From: Methylophaga thiooxydans DMS010
GTDB taxonomy: Bacteria > Pseudomonadota > Gammaproteobacteria > Nitrosococcales > Methylophagaceae
Reading direction: 5' to 3'
Assembly: GCF_000156355.1 (NCBI RefSeq)
Contig: NZ_GG657896.1
Coordinates: 8,908 to 72,907, forward strand
DNA: 64,000 bases
Within the stretch, counting starts at the first letter, position 1. Each line of letters starts with the position of its first letter. The position numbers and the translations under genes are program-made. Below the pieces are notes generated by a model. The model was given only the letters and a program-made list of their open reading frames with translations. It made no database searches and was not told the origin of the DNA. This document shows positions 29,151 to 39,436 of the stretch, piece by piece.

Positions 29151-30572
29151 ATGAGTGAAGAGCAATCTAGTAGTGTGATCGATACCTCTGCTATTTACGA
29201 CGAAGTCTCCGACTGGCACATTAATGCGGGTGGCGAAAAGGTCGTAGCCAAGCGTCTGAAAGGCCGCTTTAGGAATCTGAAATGGCTTGGCATGTCGATT
29301 TGGTCGATCTTCTTTATCGGTCCTTATCTGCGTTGGGATGGCCAGCAAGCCATCTTGTTTGATATTCCCAATCGCCAATTCAACCTGTTCGAACTCACCG
29401 TCTTTCCCCAAGACATCTGGATGTTATCGTTAACGCTACTGTTTTTTGCCATCTTACTGGCCGCGGTGACCAGTGTCGCCGGACGCGTGTTTTGTGGCTA
29501 CTTTTGCTTCCAGACCGTCTGGACCGATATCTACACCTATATTGAAACCAGGTTTGAAGGCGACACCCCGCAAAAAGCCCATAAATTCAAACAAGCCCCA
29601 TGGAGCATCGACAAACTCTGGCGTGTTAGTGCCAAACACAGCCTATGGATAGCCATCGCCTTACTCACCGGTATCTCCTTTGCCGCCTGGTTTACCGATG
29701 CCTTCGCACTGTGGGGTGACATCTTCACCTTGCAAGCCCCGTTGCCTGTGTGGATATCCATGGCCACCTTTGGCATATTCACCTATGTCTTTGCCGGCTT
29801 TATGCGCGAACAAGTCTGCTTCTGGCTATGCCCCTATGCCCGCCTGCAAGGCGTTATGTATGACCAGGACACCGTCTTACCTGCCTATGATGCTGAACGT
29901 GGTGAACCTCGCGGTAAACTCAAAAAAGGTCAGGTGGATACCAGCAAAGGCAGCTGCATTGACTGCAAAGTCTGCGTGGCTGTCTGTCCGACCGGTATAG
30001 ATATCCGTAAAGGCCAACAAGAAGGCTGTATTACCTGTGGCATGTGCATTGATGCCTGTGACAGCATCATGGACAAAACCGACCAGCCACGCGGACTTAT
30101 CCGTTATGCCTCGTATAAGGAACTGCATCACGATGCCAACCTCTTACCCTTATACAAACGGCCGCGCGTGATTATTTACAGCGTTATCTTACTCACTGCT
30201 CTGGCCGGCATAATGTATGGTTTTGCCACCCTGTCACCGACCGAATTTAAAGTTATCCATAACCGTCAGCCATTGTTCGTTAAACTCAGTGATGGGTCGA
30301 TACAAAACAAATACACGCTGAAGCTGCTGAATAAAACCCAACAAGCGATAGAAGTGCGTTATCAGTTGAGTGGTCTTGAGGGCGCGACCTTGCATGGTAT
30401 GAATGACCAAATCACCGTGGAGCCGGGTAAAGTCGTGCCGTTGACGGCGTTGGTGCGCGTTCATGCAGAGGATATTAACAAAGCCTTAACCTCGATTGAG
30501 TTCAAGGCGAATGTGATCAATAACCCGGAGATCTCCACTGTTTATGAGAGTATCTTTATGGGGCCTAAGTAA
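29151..30572 (+). CDS. ccoG: Cytochrome c oxidase accessory protein CcoG (FixG/RdxA)
   Basis: Membrane iron-sulphur protein needed for copper delivery and maturation of cbb3 oxidase. 473 residues; several helices in the first half, an N-terminal CGYFCFQTVW segment, and two 4Fe-4S motifs in CIDCKVCVAVCP and CITCGMCIDACD. The periplasmic C-terminal part has an Ig-like fold. ATG 29151 is chosen because MSEEQ fits the family; 29127 is an in-frame alternative. Residues about 100-250 use GCC for nearly all Ala and ACC for nearly all Thr, unlike neighbouring genes. Confidence 0.94.
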   Translation: MSEEQSSSVIDTSAIYDEVSDWHINAGGEKVVAKRLKGRFRNLKWLGMSIWSIFFIGPYLRWDGQQAILFDIPNRQFNLFELTVFPQDIWMLSLTLLFFAILLAAVTSVAGRVFCGYFCFQTVWTDIYTYIETRFEGDTPQKAHKFKQAPWSIDKLWRVSAKHSLWIAIALLTGISFAAWFTDAFALWGDIFTLQAPLPVWISMATFGIFTYVFAGFMREQVCFWLCPYARLQGVMYDQDTVLPAYDAERGEPRGKLKKGQVDTSKGSCIDCKVCVAVCPTGIDIRKGQQEGCITCGMCIDACDSIMDKTDQPRGLIRYASYKELHHDANLLPLYKRPRVIIYSVILLTALAGIMYGFATLSPTEFKVIHNRQPLFVKLSDGSIQNKYTLKLLNKTQQAIEVRYQLSGLEGATLHGMNDQITVEPGKVVPLTALVRVHAEDINKALTSIEFKANVINNPEISTVYESIFMGPK

Positions 30573-30584
30573 ATGAGGAACAGC

Positions 30585-31088
30585 ATGAAAATTTCACAAG
30601 AAAACCCGCAGGCTTTGCGTAACCCTTGGGTGTTAGGCATGTTGGTATTTTTGGTTGTATTTCTGACAGCCAATGCTGTTTTTATCTATTTGGCATTTAA
30701 ATCGCCACCGAATCTTGTGGTTGAAGATTTCTATGAGCGTGGTGAAGCTTACGAGAAAACACGTGAAAGAATCGAGAAAGAAAAAGCACTAGGCTGGTCT
30801 GGCATGATGATGGTACCAACGACGTCACGTGTGAACCAAAAACAAACCTACGAAGCATTAATTACCGGTAAAAACTCAGCGGGTTTGTTGCTCGATTCCG
30901 TGACTTTATTTGCATACAGGCCCTCAGATGCCGATGCGGACTTTCAAGTCGAGATGCAAAAGTCTGGTCACGGTAGCTATGTTGCTGACATTAGTTTTGA
31001 TTTGCCAGGCACGTGGGACATTATTGTGGAAGCGAAACGCGGCGAGGATGAGTTTGTTGTCACACGACGTATAAGAATTGATCCATAA
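30585..31088 (+). CDS. fixH: FixH-family protein
   Basis: Membrane-anchored protein of the FixGHIS cluster, linked to copper supply for cbb3 oxidase. 167 residues from ATG 30585, which has GAGGA 6 bp upstream (30573 is an alternative). One helix at about 17-39, then ESPPNLVVEDFYERG-like sequence (here KSPPNLVVEDFYERG), conserved in FixH, and a beta-rich periplasmic domain. It lies 12 bp after ccoG. Confidence 0.9.
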   Translation: MKISQENPQALRNPWVLGMLVFLVVFLTANAVFIYLAFKSPPNLVVEDFYERGEAYEKTRERIEKEKALGWSGMMMVPTTSRVNQKQTYEALITGKNSAGLLLDSVTLFAYRPSDADADFQVEMQKSGHGSYVADISFDLPGTWDIIVEAKRGEDEFVVTRRIRIDP

Positions 31089-31125
31089 CTTTTTTGCTTA
31101 AGTTGATCGTTTCAATGTCACCAAT

Positions 31126-33582
31126 TTGGCCGAATTAGTTTTGTCTGAATCCTGTTATCACTGTGGTTTGCCTGTCGATGTTGTAGGTGAATTCACTGCA
31201 ACGGTTGCTGAAGAGCAGCGCGAGTTTTGCTGTCATGGCTGTTTGTCCGTTTGTCAGACGATATACGCTGCAGGCCTTCAAAGCTTTTATAACAAAACAC
31301 CTGAAGGCGAAAAGCTAGCCCCGCCGCCGGAAATGCCTGCTGAACTGACCACCTACGATTTGGATGATGTGCAGGCTGAATATCTCGACACCAGTCGATC
31401 TCATCGCACTATTCATCTTTTAGTTGAGGGGATTCATTGTGCTGCCTGTGTTTGGCTGATTGAACATGCATTGTCAAAACAAACCGGTGTGATCCAAGCT
31501 GACGTTAATCTGACAGCAAAACGGCTTCAACTACGTTGGGATAATGCCCAAGTAAAATTATCGCAGTTGCTGCAAAAGCTTGCTGAAATTGGCTACTCAG
31601 CTGTGCCCTTTGATCCAGAAACTGCCGAGGGGGCGTTAGCCAAACGTCACCGTGGTTTGTTATATCGCATGGCATTTGCTGGCTTTGCCATGATGAATAT
31701 GATGTGGATCTCCATCGCCTTATATAGTGGGGCAGACGAGGGGGCATTTCGTAGCTGGTTCCATTGGATAGGCTTGCTGATTGCCACGCCTACCTTGCTG
31801 TACTCCGGCTACCCCTTTATCCGAAATGGCTTGATCGGTTTACGCCGCCGCTATTTGACAATGGATCTGCCAATCGCAATTGGTGCCACATCGACGTATA
31901 TCTATTCGTGTTATGTCACCTTGACACAATCGGCTAGCGGCCATGTTTACTTTGATACGGTTGTGAACTTTCTATTTGTGATTTTGGTGGGGCGTTACTT
32001 AGAAGCTATATCTAAAAGACAGGCCTTATCTGCTACGCGAAGACTGCTTGAGTTACAGCCTAAGTTCGCAACATTAGTGGAGGGTGAACATAGCCGTGTT
32101 GTACCAATCCGCAGTGTGCAGATAGGGGACCTGTTATTAGTTAAACCGGGAGAAAAAGTCCCTGTGGATGGTGTGATTGAGCAAGGGCAAAGTGCTGTTG
32201 ATGAGTCGATGTTAACCGGTGAATCGCTTCCCATTGCCAAGCATGATGGTGAACGGGTTGTTGCTGGTAGTATCAATGGTGAGGGGGCATTCCGAGTTCG
32301 TGCTGAAAAAGTACTGCGTAATACCGCATTAGCAAAAATTGTCACGTTAATGGATGATGCGCAGGCTTCAAAAGCGCCTATTCAAACCACGGCAGACAAA
32401 ATTGTACCTTGGTTTGTCTTAGCCACACTCACGTTGGCCTCGCTGACGTTTATTTACTGGTCACAGTTTGATTTTGAAACGGCGTTATTAGCTGCCACCT
32501 CAGTACTCGTTGTCACCTGTCCATGTGCTTTTGGTTTGGCCACGCCGATGTCGGTTGCAGTTGCTACCGGCATCGGCGCGAACCGAGGTGTGCTGATTAA
32601 GCAAGGCGAAGCCTTGGAGCAATTATCACAAGTCACCCATTTTGTATTTGATAAAACGGGTACCTTGACCGAAGGTCGGCTGCAGGTCGCCTCAATTCAG
32701 TGCTTTGGCGATATGACTGAGGCGACCTTATTACAGTTGGCGGCCTCAGTAGAGCAGTACTCAGAGCATGGTATTGCCACAGCTATCTGTGAGGCAGCCA
32801 AAACGAAGTCACTTCGGCCGTTGTCCATTAGCAATTTTCAGTCAACGCCGGGTAAAGGGGTGATGAGTTCGGTTGAACAAGACACCGTATATGTCGGGAC
32901 GCTTGCATGGTTACACAGTCTGGGTATCAAGCTGCCTACGCAGTATCAGCCAATGCTGAACCAACTTGAAACTGATGGTATTAGCTGTGTGTTAATTGCC
33001 GTTAATGGACGTATTGAAGGTATGTTAGGGCTTGTTGACAGTTTGCGGTCGGATGCCACAGAAACCGTTCAGCAATTGCTGAATGCGGGGGTGAAAGTAA
33101 CGGTGTTGAGTGGAGATAAGAAAGCTGTGGTCAATGCCGTCACCGCCTGTCTCGGCGATGTGACACGACAAGCCGAAGTGTTACCGAAAGATAAATCTGA
33201 TGTGATACGTGCTCTGCAGCAGTCTGGTGATATCGTTGCTATGGTTGGTGATGGTATCAATGATTCGCCTGCTTTGATTCAGGCTGATGTCGGGATTGCC
33301 ATGGCATCGGGTACCGATGTGTCTGTTGAAAGTGCTGATGTTGTGTTATCGCACCAAATGTTGAGTAAAGTGGCTGAAGCACGACTGCTTGCTGCTCGAA
33401 CGTTACGAACCATCAGACAGAATATTGTACTATCGATTAGTTACAACGTTATCATGGTACCCCTAGCCATGATGGCTTTGGTGAGTCCACTCGTGGCTGC
33501 GATAACGATGCCGTTGAGCTCATTATTGGTGATTGCTAACGCAGCCAGAATTGGTCGACACTTCAAACAGCAAGTAAATTAA
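31126..33582 (+). CDS. ccoI: Copper-translocating P-type ATPase CcoI (FixI)
   Basis: P1B ATPase that exports copper for cbb3 oxidase assembly. 818 residues. The N-terminus has a Cys-rich zinc-ribbon-like part (CYHCG...CCHGC), then an HMA domain with C105-AA-C108. TM6 carries C465-P-C467; the phosphorylated D509 is in [20 protein letters not shown] closes the hinge. The start is odd: no ATG or GTG follows the in-frame stop at 31099, so TTG 31126 is used, without a clear ribosome-binding site. Confidence 0.93.
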   Translation: MAELVLSESCYHCGLPVDVVGEFTATVAEEQREFCCHGCLSVCQTIYAAGLQSFYNKTPEGEKLAPPPEMPAELTTYDLDDVQAEYLDTSRSHRTIHLLVEGIHCAACVWLIEHALSKQTGVIQADVNLTAKRLQLRWDNAQVKLSQLLQKLAEIGYSAVPFDPETAEGALAKRHRGLLYRMAFAGFAMMNMMWISIALYSGADEGAFRSWFHWIGLLIATPTLLYSGYPFIRNGLIGLRRRYLTMDLPIAIGATSTYIYSCYVTLTQSASGHVYFDTVVNFLFVILVGRYLEAISKRQALSATRRLLELQPKFATLVEGEHSRVVPIRSVQIGDLLLVKPGEKVPVDGVIEQGQSAVDESMLTGESLPIAKHDGERVVAGSINGEGAFRVRAEKVLRNTALAKIVTLMDDAQASKAPIQTTADKIVPWFVLATLTLASLTFIYWSQFDFETALLAATSVLVVTCPCAFGLATPMSVAVATGIGANRGVLIKQGEALEQLSQVTHFVFDKTGTLTEGRLQVASIQCFGDMTEATLLQLAASVEQYSEHGIATAICEAAKTKSLRPLSISNFQSTPGKGVMSSVEQDTVYVGTLAWLHSLGIKLPTQYQPMLNQLETDGISCVLIAVNGRIEGMLGLVDSLRSDATETVQQLLNAGVKVTVLSGDKKAVVNAVTACLGDVTRQAEVLPKDKSDVIRALQQSGDIVAMVGDGINDSPALIQADVGIAMASGTDVSVESADVVLSHQMLSKVAEARLLAARTLRTIRQNIVLSISYNVIMVPLAMMALVSPLVAAITMPLSSLLVIANAARIGRHFKQQVN

Positions 33583-33620
33583 GCTAAGCCACTAAGTATA
33601 CGAATCTTAATGAGGGTGTT

Positions 33621-33827
33621 ATGGAAGTCATATACGGTTTATTGCCAGGCATGCTTTTACTCGGCATTATTGGTGTAGCGGTATTTTTCTGGGCCGTTCG
33701 TAATGGGCAATATGATGATATGGATGGTGCAGCGAATCGCGTGCTAATGGATGACGATGATGATCCAACACACGCTAAGACAAAACAATCAGAAACAGCT
33801 GCCGATAACGAAGATACTAGCCAATAA
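33621..33827 (+). CDS. ccoS: cbb3-type oxidase assembly protein CcoS
   Basis: Single-helix protein needed for cofactor insertion into cbb3 oxidase, 68 residues. Helix LPGMLLLGIIGVAVFFWAV followed by RNGQYDDMDGAANRVLMDDD, the conserved CcoS signature. GAGGGTGTT lies before the ATG. Last gene of ccoGHIS. Confidence 0.93.
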   Translation: MEVIYGLLPGMLLLGIIGVAVFFWAVRNGQYDDMDGAANRVLMDDDDDPTHAKTKQSETAADNEDTSQ

Positions 33828-33880
33828 TGTCAAACCATTGAGGTAAGACGATAAGGGAATGTCGTATCAGGGGACACACC

Positions 33881-36800
33881 ATGATTAAAAACTGGAGCAT
33901 CAAATTTCTGCTCCTGTTCTGGGCAACCATCACCGTCGTTGTTGTGCTGGTGATGGCTCTAATGGCTAATTACGCCAATAGTCTCACCTCTTCAACGCAG
34001 CATGTTTTTTCAGACAAGCTGTTACCACTCCATAACAGCAGCCGTGAACTGAGTACAACTGCCTCGTCTTTAATCAGTAGACAAAAACAATTCTTAGCCA
34101 CGGACTCAATACGGGCGATTGAACAATTTACTCAGCGTAGCTTATGGGAACAGGCCTTTCATCAGAATTGGCTGCGCTTGTCCGCAATCTTTAGTCATGA
34201 TGCCGACAATGCCACATTAATTAACAGTCTGTTTAGCTACTATCAGGACTTTTTGAGTTTGGATAGTGAGCTCTATCAGCTAAAAAAAGATGGATTGCTG
34301 CTGAAAACGGAGTTGAAGCAATACCGTGATGATGTTGATTTTCAGGCAAAGGCTATCAGACAACAGCTCGATGAGATAGAACAACGACTGCATCGTGAAA
34401 ACTTATTGTCGGTCATTAGGCAGACGTTCGCGATTCGTGCTGATCTCTATCAGTTGGAAGCACTGATTACAGAGACATTTTTAACATCCAATAGCGAACA
34501 GTTAGAGGCATTGCTTGAGCACAGACAACAGCCGCTTAAGACAAACATTCAATCAGATCTGAGCGCGTTAGAACGTCGTTTGGCTGGTCTTCCTGCCCTT
34601 GAAAAGCAAGTGGCTGCGATGAACAACGACATGCAAACTTTTTACGCACTGATATTTGACGAGGCAAGGCTTTACAAACTGCATCAGCAACGATTACTAA
34701 ACCACGCTTTGCTAGAACAAGGCGAAGAGTCGGCAATGGCCGTGATGTCAGTATTGAACGACAAAATTGTGTTGTTGAATGACAGCGTGGATCAGCAGAC
34801 CTATCAGGCCGTTGCAAAAAATGTGCAGTTAGCGGATAGGACACGTTGGCAAATTGTCATTCTAGGCGGCTTGATAACAGTCGGGATGATTTTGTTTGCC
34901 TTATTTTTGTTCAGTCGCATTAGTAAGCCGCTGCATAAGATTCGTGAATCGATGCATGATCTGTCGGCAGGCCGGTTTGAGACACACATCGAGCAACATC
35001 AATCACATAATGAAGTATTGAGACTGGCGAAAGATTTTACATTTTTTGCCGGTAATACCGAGCAACTGATCACAGAGCTTGCTCAGGCTAAGGAGTCATT
35101 AGAAAACCGTGAACAACATATCCTGGCCATATTGAATGGCGTGCCGGAGGCTATTCTGACTTTGGATGTGAACGGGAAAATTGAGCAAACCAATCCAGCG
35201 GCAGAAAGGATCTTTCATGCCACGGAAAATGCGCTAGTGGGTGAAAACATTTCTCGCTTTTTTGCTCACTCAGAGACCGTAACAAGCTTTAATGACATCA
35301 TTGAGCAAGCAGCCGAAGGGAAGGAGTTTGACGGACAGCGATATGATGGCTCTGACGTATCAATGGTTTTATCATTAAGCCAAATCCGTGCAGCAAAGGG
35401 TGAGGTCTGGGTGTGTGTGATTACGGATATTTCCACCAGAAAACGCACTGAACTCCAGCTGCAACAGACGACCACCGAGTTAAATGCAATATTGGACAAT
35501 GCGATGGTGGGCATTGCTTTTCTACGCGATCGACAGTTTGTTCGTGTCAATGAAAAGTTTGAGGAGTTATTTGGCTACACGCGAGATGATATTGAAGGCC
35601 AGAGTGTCCAATGTTTGTATCTCAACGAAGATGCCTATCTGCAGTTTGGCGAAGAAGCCTATCACCAATTAACATCAGGCGATAATTATGAAGCGCAGCT
35701 TGAAATGGTGCGTAAAGATGGACAAGTTTTCTGGTGTGGCATTTCGGGTAAAGCGATTGATGCGGGAAGCCCAAAAGCAGGGACGATCTGGTTGTTTGAG
35801 GACATTACCATACAGCGCCAGAATGAAGAGCACCTGACACGTTTAGCGAGTATTGATGGCTTGACGGGCTTGCCTAACCGGGCTGTGTTTACCGATCGTG
35901 TCGAACATGCGATTCACAAATCAATGCGTAATTCGGGCAGGTTAGCGGTATTTTTTCTCGATCTGGATCACTTCAAACACATTAACGATTCTTTGGGGCA
36001 TAAAGCGGGCGATATCCTATTAACGGAAGTCGCTGGCCGAATCAAGGCGTGCGTACGTGAAGGTGACACCGTTGCGCGTTTAGGGGGGGATGAATTTACC
36101 TTACTGCTTGAAGATGTTCGGTCAGCAGAATATGTCGGCAAAGTGGCAGAGAAAGTCATTAAGTCCATGACACAGCCGTATCAAATAGAAAATACAGAAG
36201 TTAATATTAGCCCGAGTATAGGGATTAGCCTTTATCCTGCTGATGGTCGTGATGTCGATATGCTGGTACGCAATGCGGATGCAGCCATGTACCACGCTAA
36301 AAAAGTGGGACGCAATAATTTCCAGTTTTATTCTGCCGAAATGAATGCCGAGGCGGCGAAGAGACTTGCCATGGAAACGGCCTTACGGCGTGTTGTTGAG
36401 CAGCAAGATCTGCATTTGCATTACCAACCCCAGGTCAACCTACAGACAGGGAAACTGGTCGGTGCTGAAGTGTTACTTCGATGGCAGAGTGAACAGTGGG
36501 GGAATGTTTCACCGGCTGAATTTGTACCGATGCTGGAAGATACTGGAATGATAACGCAGGTGGGTGAGTGGATTCTAAGGCAAGCTTGCGCGACTTATTT
36601 AGAGTGGTCAGAGCGTTTACCGGACAACTTTATGATGGCGGTTAACTTATCGGGCAGACAGTTCAAAGGGGGCTCTCTGGCGGCCTTTATTCGTCGGCTT
36701 TTAGATGAGACGGGCATGCCAGCGGCGCATCTGGAGCTAGAAATTACCGAAAGCATGTTAATGGATGATACCGAGTTGGCGACAATTACCTTAGCCGAGT

Positions 36801-37135
36801 TAAGCGCCATGAATATCAGTCTGGCGATTGATGATTTTGGTACCGGCTATTCCTCGTTGTCATATCTAAAACAGTTTCCGTTAAATGTACTCAAGATTGA
36901 CAGTAGCTTTGTGCGGGATGTGACCAGTGATAAAGATGATGCGGCCATTGTTGATGCGATTATGGCGATGTCAAATAGCTTAGGATTGAAAGTGGTAGCA
37001 GAAGGGGTAGAAACGGCTGAACAGCGTCAATATTTACTTCGTCATGATTGTCGTTTAGCGCAGGGTTTTTTGTTTAGTAAAGCAGTTGATAAGGACAAAT
37101 TTTCTACTTTAATTGATCAGGCGACGTTGATTTAG
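33881..37135 (+). CDS. Membrane PAS-GGDEF-EAL c-di-GMP signalling protein
   Basis: Predicted to make and/or break cyclic di-GMP at the inner membrane. 1084 residues: TM1 about 8-28, a long helical periplasmic sensor to about 322, TM2 about 325-346, HAMP, a coiled coil, PAS 1 (about 420-520) and PAS 2 (about 535-650), GGDEF (GGDEF intact at 735-739) and EAL (E863-V-L865). The EAL metal and base residues look complete: NLSGRQF, EITES, IDDFGTGYSSL, LKID, AEGVE. Both activities are therefore possible. It follows ccoS by 53 bp on the same strand, so low oxygen might affect it. Its end overlaps the convergent gene by 32 bp. Confidence 0.93.
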   Translation: MIKNWSIKFLLLFWATITVVVVLVMALMANYANSLTSSTQHVFSDKLLPLHNSSRELSTTASSLISRQKQFLATDSIRAIEQFTQRSLWEQAFHQNWLRLSAIFSHDADNATLINSLFSYYQDFLSLDSELYQLKKDGLLLKTELKQYRDDVDFQAKAIRQQLDEIEQRLHRENLLSVIRQTFAIRADLYQLEALITETFLTSNSEQLEALLEHRQQPLKTNIQSDLSALERRLAGLPALEKQVAAMNNDMQTFYALIFDEARLYKLHQQRLLNHALLEQGEESAMAVMSVLNDKIVLLNDSVDQQTYQAVAKNVQLADRTRWQIVILGGLITVGMILFALFLFSRISKPLHKIRESMHDLSAGRFETHIEQHQSHNEVLRLAKDFTFFAGNTEQLITELAQAKESLENREQHILAILNGVPEAILTLDVNGKIEQTNPAAERIFHATENALVGENISRFFAHSETVTSFNDIIEQAAEGKEFDGQRYDGSDVSMVLSLSQIRAAKGEVWVCVITDISTRKRTELQLQQTTTELNAILDNAMVGIAFLRDRQFVRVNEKFEELFGYTRDDIEGQSVQCLYLNEDAYLQFGEEAYHQLTSGDNYEAQLEMVRKDGQVFWCGISGKAIDAGSPKAGTIWLFEDITIQRQNEEHLTRLASIDGLTGLPNRAVFTDRVEHAIHKSMRNSGRLAVFFLDLDHFKHINDSLGHKAGDILLTEVAGRIKACVREGDTVARLGGDEFTLLLEDVRSAEYVGKVAEKVIKSMTQPYQIENTEVNISPSIGISLYPADGRDVDMLVRNADAAMYHAKKVGRNNFQFYSAEMNAEAAKRLAMETALRRVVEQQDLHLHYQPQVNLQTGKLVGAEVLLRWQSEQWGNVSPAEFVPMLEDTGMITQVGEWILRQACATYLEWSERLPDNFMMAVNLSGRQFKGGSLAAFIRRLLDETGMPAAHLELEITESMLMDDTELATITLAELSAMNISLAIDDFGTGYSSLSYLKQFPLNVLKIDSSFVRDVTSDKDDAAIVDAIMAMSNSLGLKVVAEGVETAEQRQYLLRHDCRLAQGFLFSKAVDKDKFSTLIDQATLI

Positions 37136-37754
37136 CGCGATAAATCAGCACGGTTTTCTCTTTTTCAGAAAAGTTTACCGTCAGCATAGCGCTTGTGTAG
37201 TGCCAACTGTTAATGGTGACACCGTCGGGATCGGTGGTTTGCTGTTTCGTGTCAGGCTCACCAAATCGGGACATAATCATCGTTTCATCAAGTCGAACTG
37301 TTGGAATATACGTGATAGCGTTGACAGGCGTCTTCAATAGCGCGATTCGGTCGACTTCAGCAATGTCATGTTGGTACGCACCGCTAGGTTGTAACTTCCC
37401 GGAGGTGGCTCTTTTCAACATTGTTTCAAGTTGCTCTGCTTTTACATCTAAATTTAAAACCAGTTTCGCAGATAAGCCACTCAGATTAATACTATTAAAA
37501 AAGGCTTCGACACTCAGACTGTTATTGGGATCCCGAAAAATAGCTGTTTCACCAAATGTGCCCAATGTTTCTTGTGCTGTTTTGTATGTGGTGTTCGCAA
37601 GGTGAATGCCTAATACCTGAACATTGCCATCAGGCATGATAGTGACTTCCCATGGCTTAGCGGCAGGTGGCTGTGGTGATGGAATAAACAACATCGCTGC
37701 TATAGCGCCAATGACCAGAATCAGCCCAATAATGAAATTTCTCAGTGTTCGCAT
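37104..37754 (-). CDS. Membrane-anchored hypothetical protein
   Basis: 216 residues, not recognised. An N-terminal helix (about 8-25) ending in a Pro-rich stretch (PSPQPPAAKPW) anchors a periplasmic domain. The segment LGIHLANTTYKTAQETLGTFGETAIFRD and a later RFGEPDTK recall a repeated motif of the kind G-x-P/E seen in periplasmic domains, but no family is assigned. Third gene of the pip-dtd operon, 13 bp after dtd; the last 32 bp overlap the end of the GGDEF-EAL gene on the other strand. Confidence 0.75.
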   Translation of the reverse strand: MRTLRNFIIGLILVIGAIAAMLFIPSPQPPAAKPWEVTIMPDGNVQVLGIHLANTTYKTAQETLGTFGETAIFRDPNNSLSVEAFFNSINLSGLSAKLVLNLDVKAEQLETMLKRATSGKLQPSGAYQHDIAEVDRIALLKTPVNAITYIPTVRLDETMIMSRFGEPDTKQQTTDPDGVTINSWHYTSAMLTVNFSEKEKTVLIYRAKSTSPDQLK

Positions 37755-37767
37755 GAATCAATCCAGA

Positions 37768-38220
37768 TTAAGAGCGGTTTTTATTTGTCTGTAACCAAAA
37801 CGTGACAGGGCCATCATTGGTGAGGCTAACCTGCATATCTGCTCCAAAATGGCCTGCAGCGGTGTTGGGATGGGAAAGCTTGGCTTGCTTGACCATGTAT
37901 TCAAATAAATCATTGGCCTGTTGCGGGGGCGCAGCAGGAGTAAAACTCGGACGAGAACCTTTTCGTGTATCTGCCGGTAAGGTGAATTGCGGGACGAGCA
38001 ATAAGCCGCCGTGGATATCGTGTAATGATAAGTTCATTTTGTCAGCATCATCAGCAAACACGCGGTAGTTCAATAGCTTATTTAGTAATGTATCTGCATC
38101 GTGTGGTTGATCGTCTTTTTCTACCCCGAGCAACACTAATAAGCCTTGTTGGATTTCTGCGACACGTTTGTCGTCAACATGGACTTCTGCATGTGTAACG
38201 CGTTGTAAGAGGGCGATCAT
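37768..38220 (-). CDS. dtd: D-aminoacyl-tRNA deacylase
   Basis: Removes D-amino acids wrongly loaded on tRNA. 150 residues, normal length. Family marks: [16 protein letters not shown] start, [18 protein letters not shown], and the cross-subunit [11 protein letters not shown] near the C-terminus. The start codon overlaps the stop of pip (ATGA), so they are translationally coupled. Confidence 0.95.
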   Translation of the reverse strand: MIALLQRVTHAEVHVDDKRVAEIQQGLLVLLGVEKDDQPHDADTLLNKLLNYRVFADDADKMNLSLHDIHGGLLLVPQFTLPADTRKGSRPSFTPAAPPQQANDLFEYMVKQAKLSHPNTAAGHFGADMQVSLTNDGPVTFWLQTNKNRS

Positions 38221-39182
38221 GTCAGTGCCTCAGCGAGGTTATCTGTCGCGCCTACCAACGCTTCAATCATTGCGGGTTCGCCGGCTGCATGACCGGCAAG
38301 GGGCAAAATATCTAAGGTAATATCTGGCCATGCTTGTTTTAGTTCCCACGATTGCTGCATGGGACAGACGATATCGTAGCGACCGTGAACCACCTGTGTC
38401 GGAATCGATTTAATCGCATCCAAGTCAGCCAACAGCGGTCGATCGCTAATAAAGCATTCATTCAAGGCATAATGAAGTTGCACCCGAGAGTGTGCCAGCG
38501 GCCCCGGCTCTTGTGTTAAATCAGGTTGGTATTCTTCATCTCGTAACATGACGATGGTGCCTTCCCACACGTTGAGTCTTTGCGCCGCTGAGTTTTGAAC
38601 GGCTTGGTCGTCGTCAGTGAGTTTGTCGAAATAGGCTTGCAACGGCCTTTTCCTCTCGGCTTCAGGCAGCTCAGCAACCAACGCTTGCCAAGCATCAGGA
38701 AACAACCTTGATGCGCCACCTTCAGCGTAAACCCAATCAATATCCTGCTGACGGCCCAAGAAGGTACCGCGTAAAATCATCGACAGAACAGTGTTGGCAT
38801 GATCCCGAGCATAGGCTATTGCCAGTGTCGCTCCCCAGGAACCACCAAATAACACCCACTGATCAATGTTCAAGGTGTCGCGGATATACTCCATATCTGC
38901 GATTAAAAATGGAGTGCTGTTATTTTCCAGTTCGCCACTGGGTAAAGAACGCCCGCAGCCCCGCTGATCAAATAATATGATGCGATATTTCTCCGGGTCA
39001 AAATAACGGCGGTGTTGAGGTCGGCATCCCGAGCCTGGGCCGCCATGCAAAAAGACTACTGGAAGACCATTCGGATTACCGCATTCTTCAACATAGATCT
39101 GATGTCGTCCGCCATGACTGAGCTTTTCTCTGGAGAATAGATGCGTCTGGTAAGGTTCAATATCGGGATAAAGTGACAACAT
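38217..39182 (-). CDS. pip: Prolyl aminopeptidase (proline iminopeptidase)
   Basis: Alpha/beta hydrolase that removes N-terminal proline. 321 residues; HGGPGSG at 46-52 (oxyanion loop), DQRGCGRS, nucleophile S115 in GGSWGATLA, and a late His in [11 protein letters not shown]. First gene of a three-gene minus-strand operon with dtd and a hypothetical gene, divergent from sucC. Confidence 0.92.
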   Translation of the reverse strand: MLSLYPDIEPYQTHLFSREKLSHGGRHQIYVEECGNPNGLPVVFLHGGPGSGCRPQHRRYFDPEKYRIILFDQRGCGRSLPSGELENNSTPFLIADMEYIRDTLNIDQWVLFGGSWGATLAIAYARDHANTVLSMILRGTFLGRQQDIDWVYAEGGASRLFPDAWQALVAELPEAERKRPLQAYFDKLTDDDQAVQNSAAQRLNVWEGTIVMLRDEEYQPDLTQEPGPLAHSRVQLHYALNECFISDRPLLADLDAIKSIPTQVVHGRYDIVCPMQQSWELKQAWPDITLDILPLAGHAAGEPAMIEALVGATDNLAEALT

Positions 39183-39317
39183 AAAAAAACCGTTAGTAAT
39201 TATCGGCCTGAACTATATCACGAGCAGAGAGAGTTGATGAGGGCTGTGCAAAGGCAATGTCGAAAAGCAGAATAGTTTTATTCGCTAAAATAAAGCGCTG
39301 CAAACGATGGTAATTAT

Positions 39318-39376
39318 CCTTATATTGCGAGAAAATATAAGGTTTACACAATGAGCTTGTTGCACAGCACTGTGCA
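39318..39376. promoter_or_regulatory. Two inverted repeats upstream of sucC
   Basis: CCTTATATT and AATATAAGG form a perfect 9-bp inverted repeat with a 7-bp spacer (39318-39342); TGCACAG and CTGTGCA form another with a 2-bp spacer (39361-39376). They lie in the 254-bp gap between the divergent pip and sucC genes, 61-119 bp before sucC. Candidate operators; the binding protein is unknown. Confidence 0.45.
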
Positions 39377-39436
39377 TAAGCACGTAAACCAGTCGAGACA
39401 AAACGGCTAAATGATAATCAAGGCTAGACTAAAACA

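Noticed and set aside
31104-31119. FNR site before ccoI (TTGATCGTTTCAA)
   Set aside because: The half-sites are 3 bp apart and the second reads TTCAA rather than ATCAA.
36467-36475. Degenerate, inactive EAL domain because the motif reads EVL
   Set aside because: EVL occurs in active phosphodiesterases and the other metal and catalytic residues are present.
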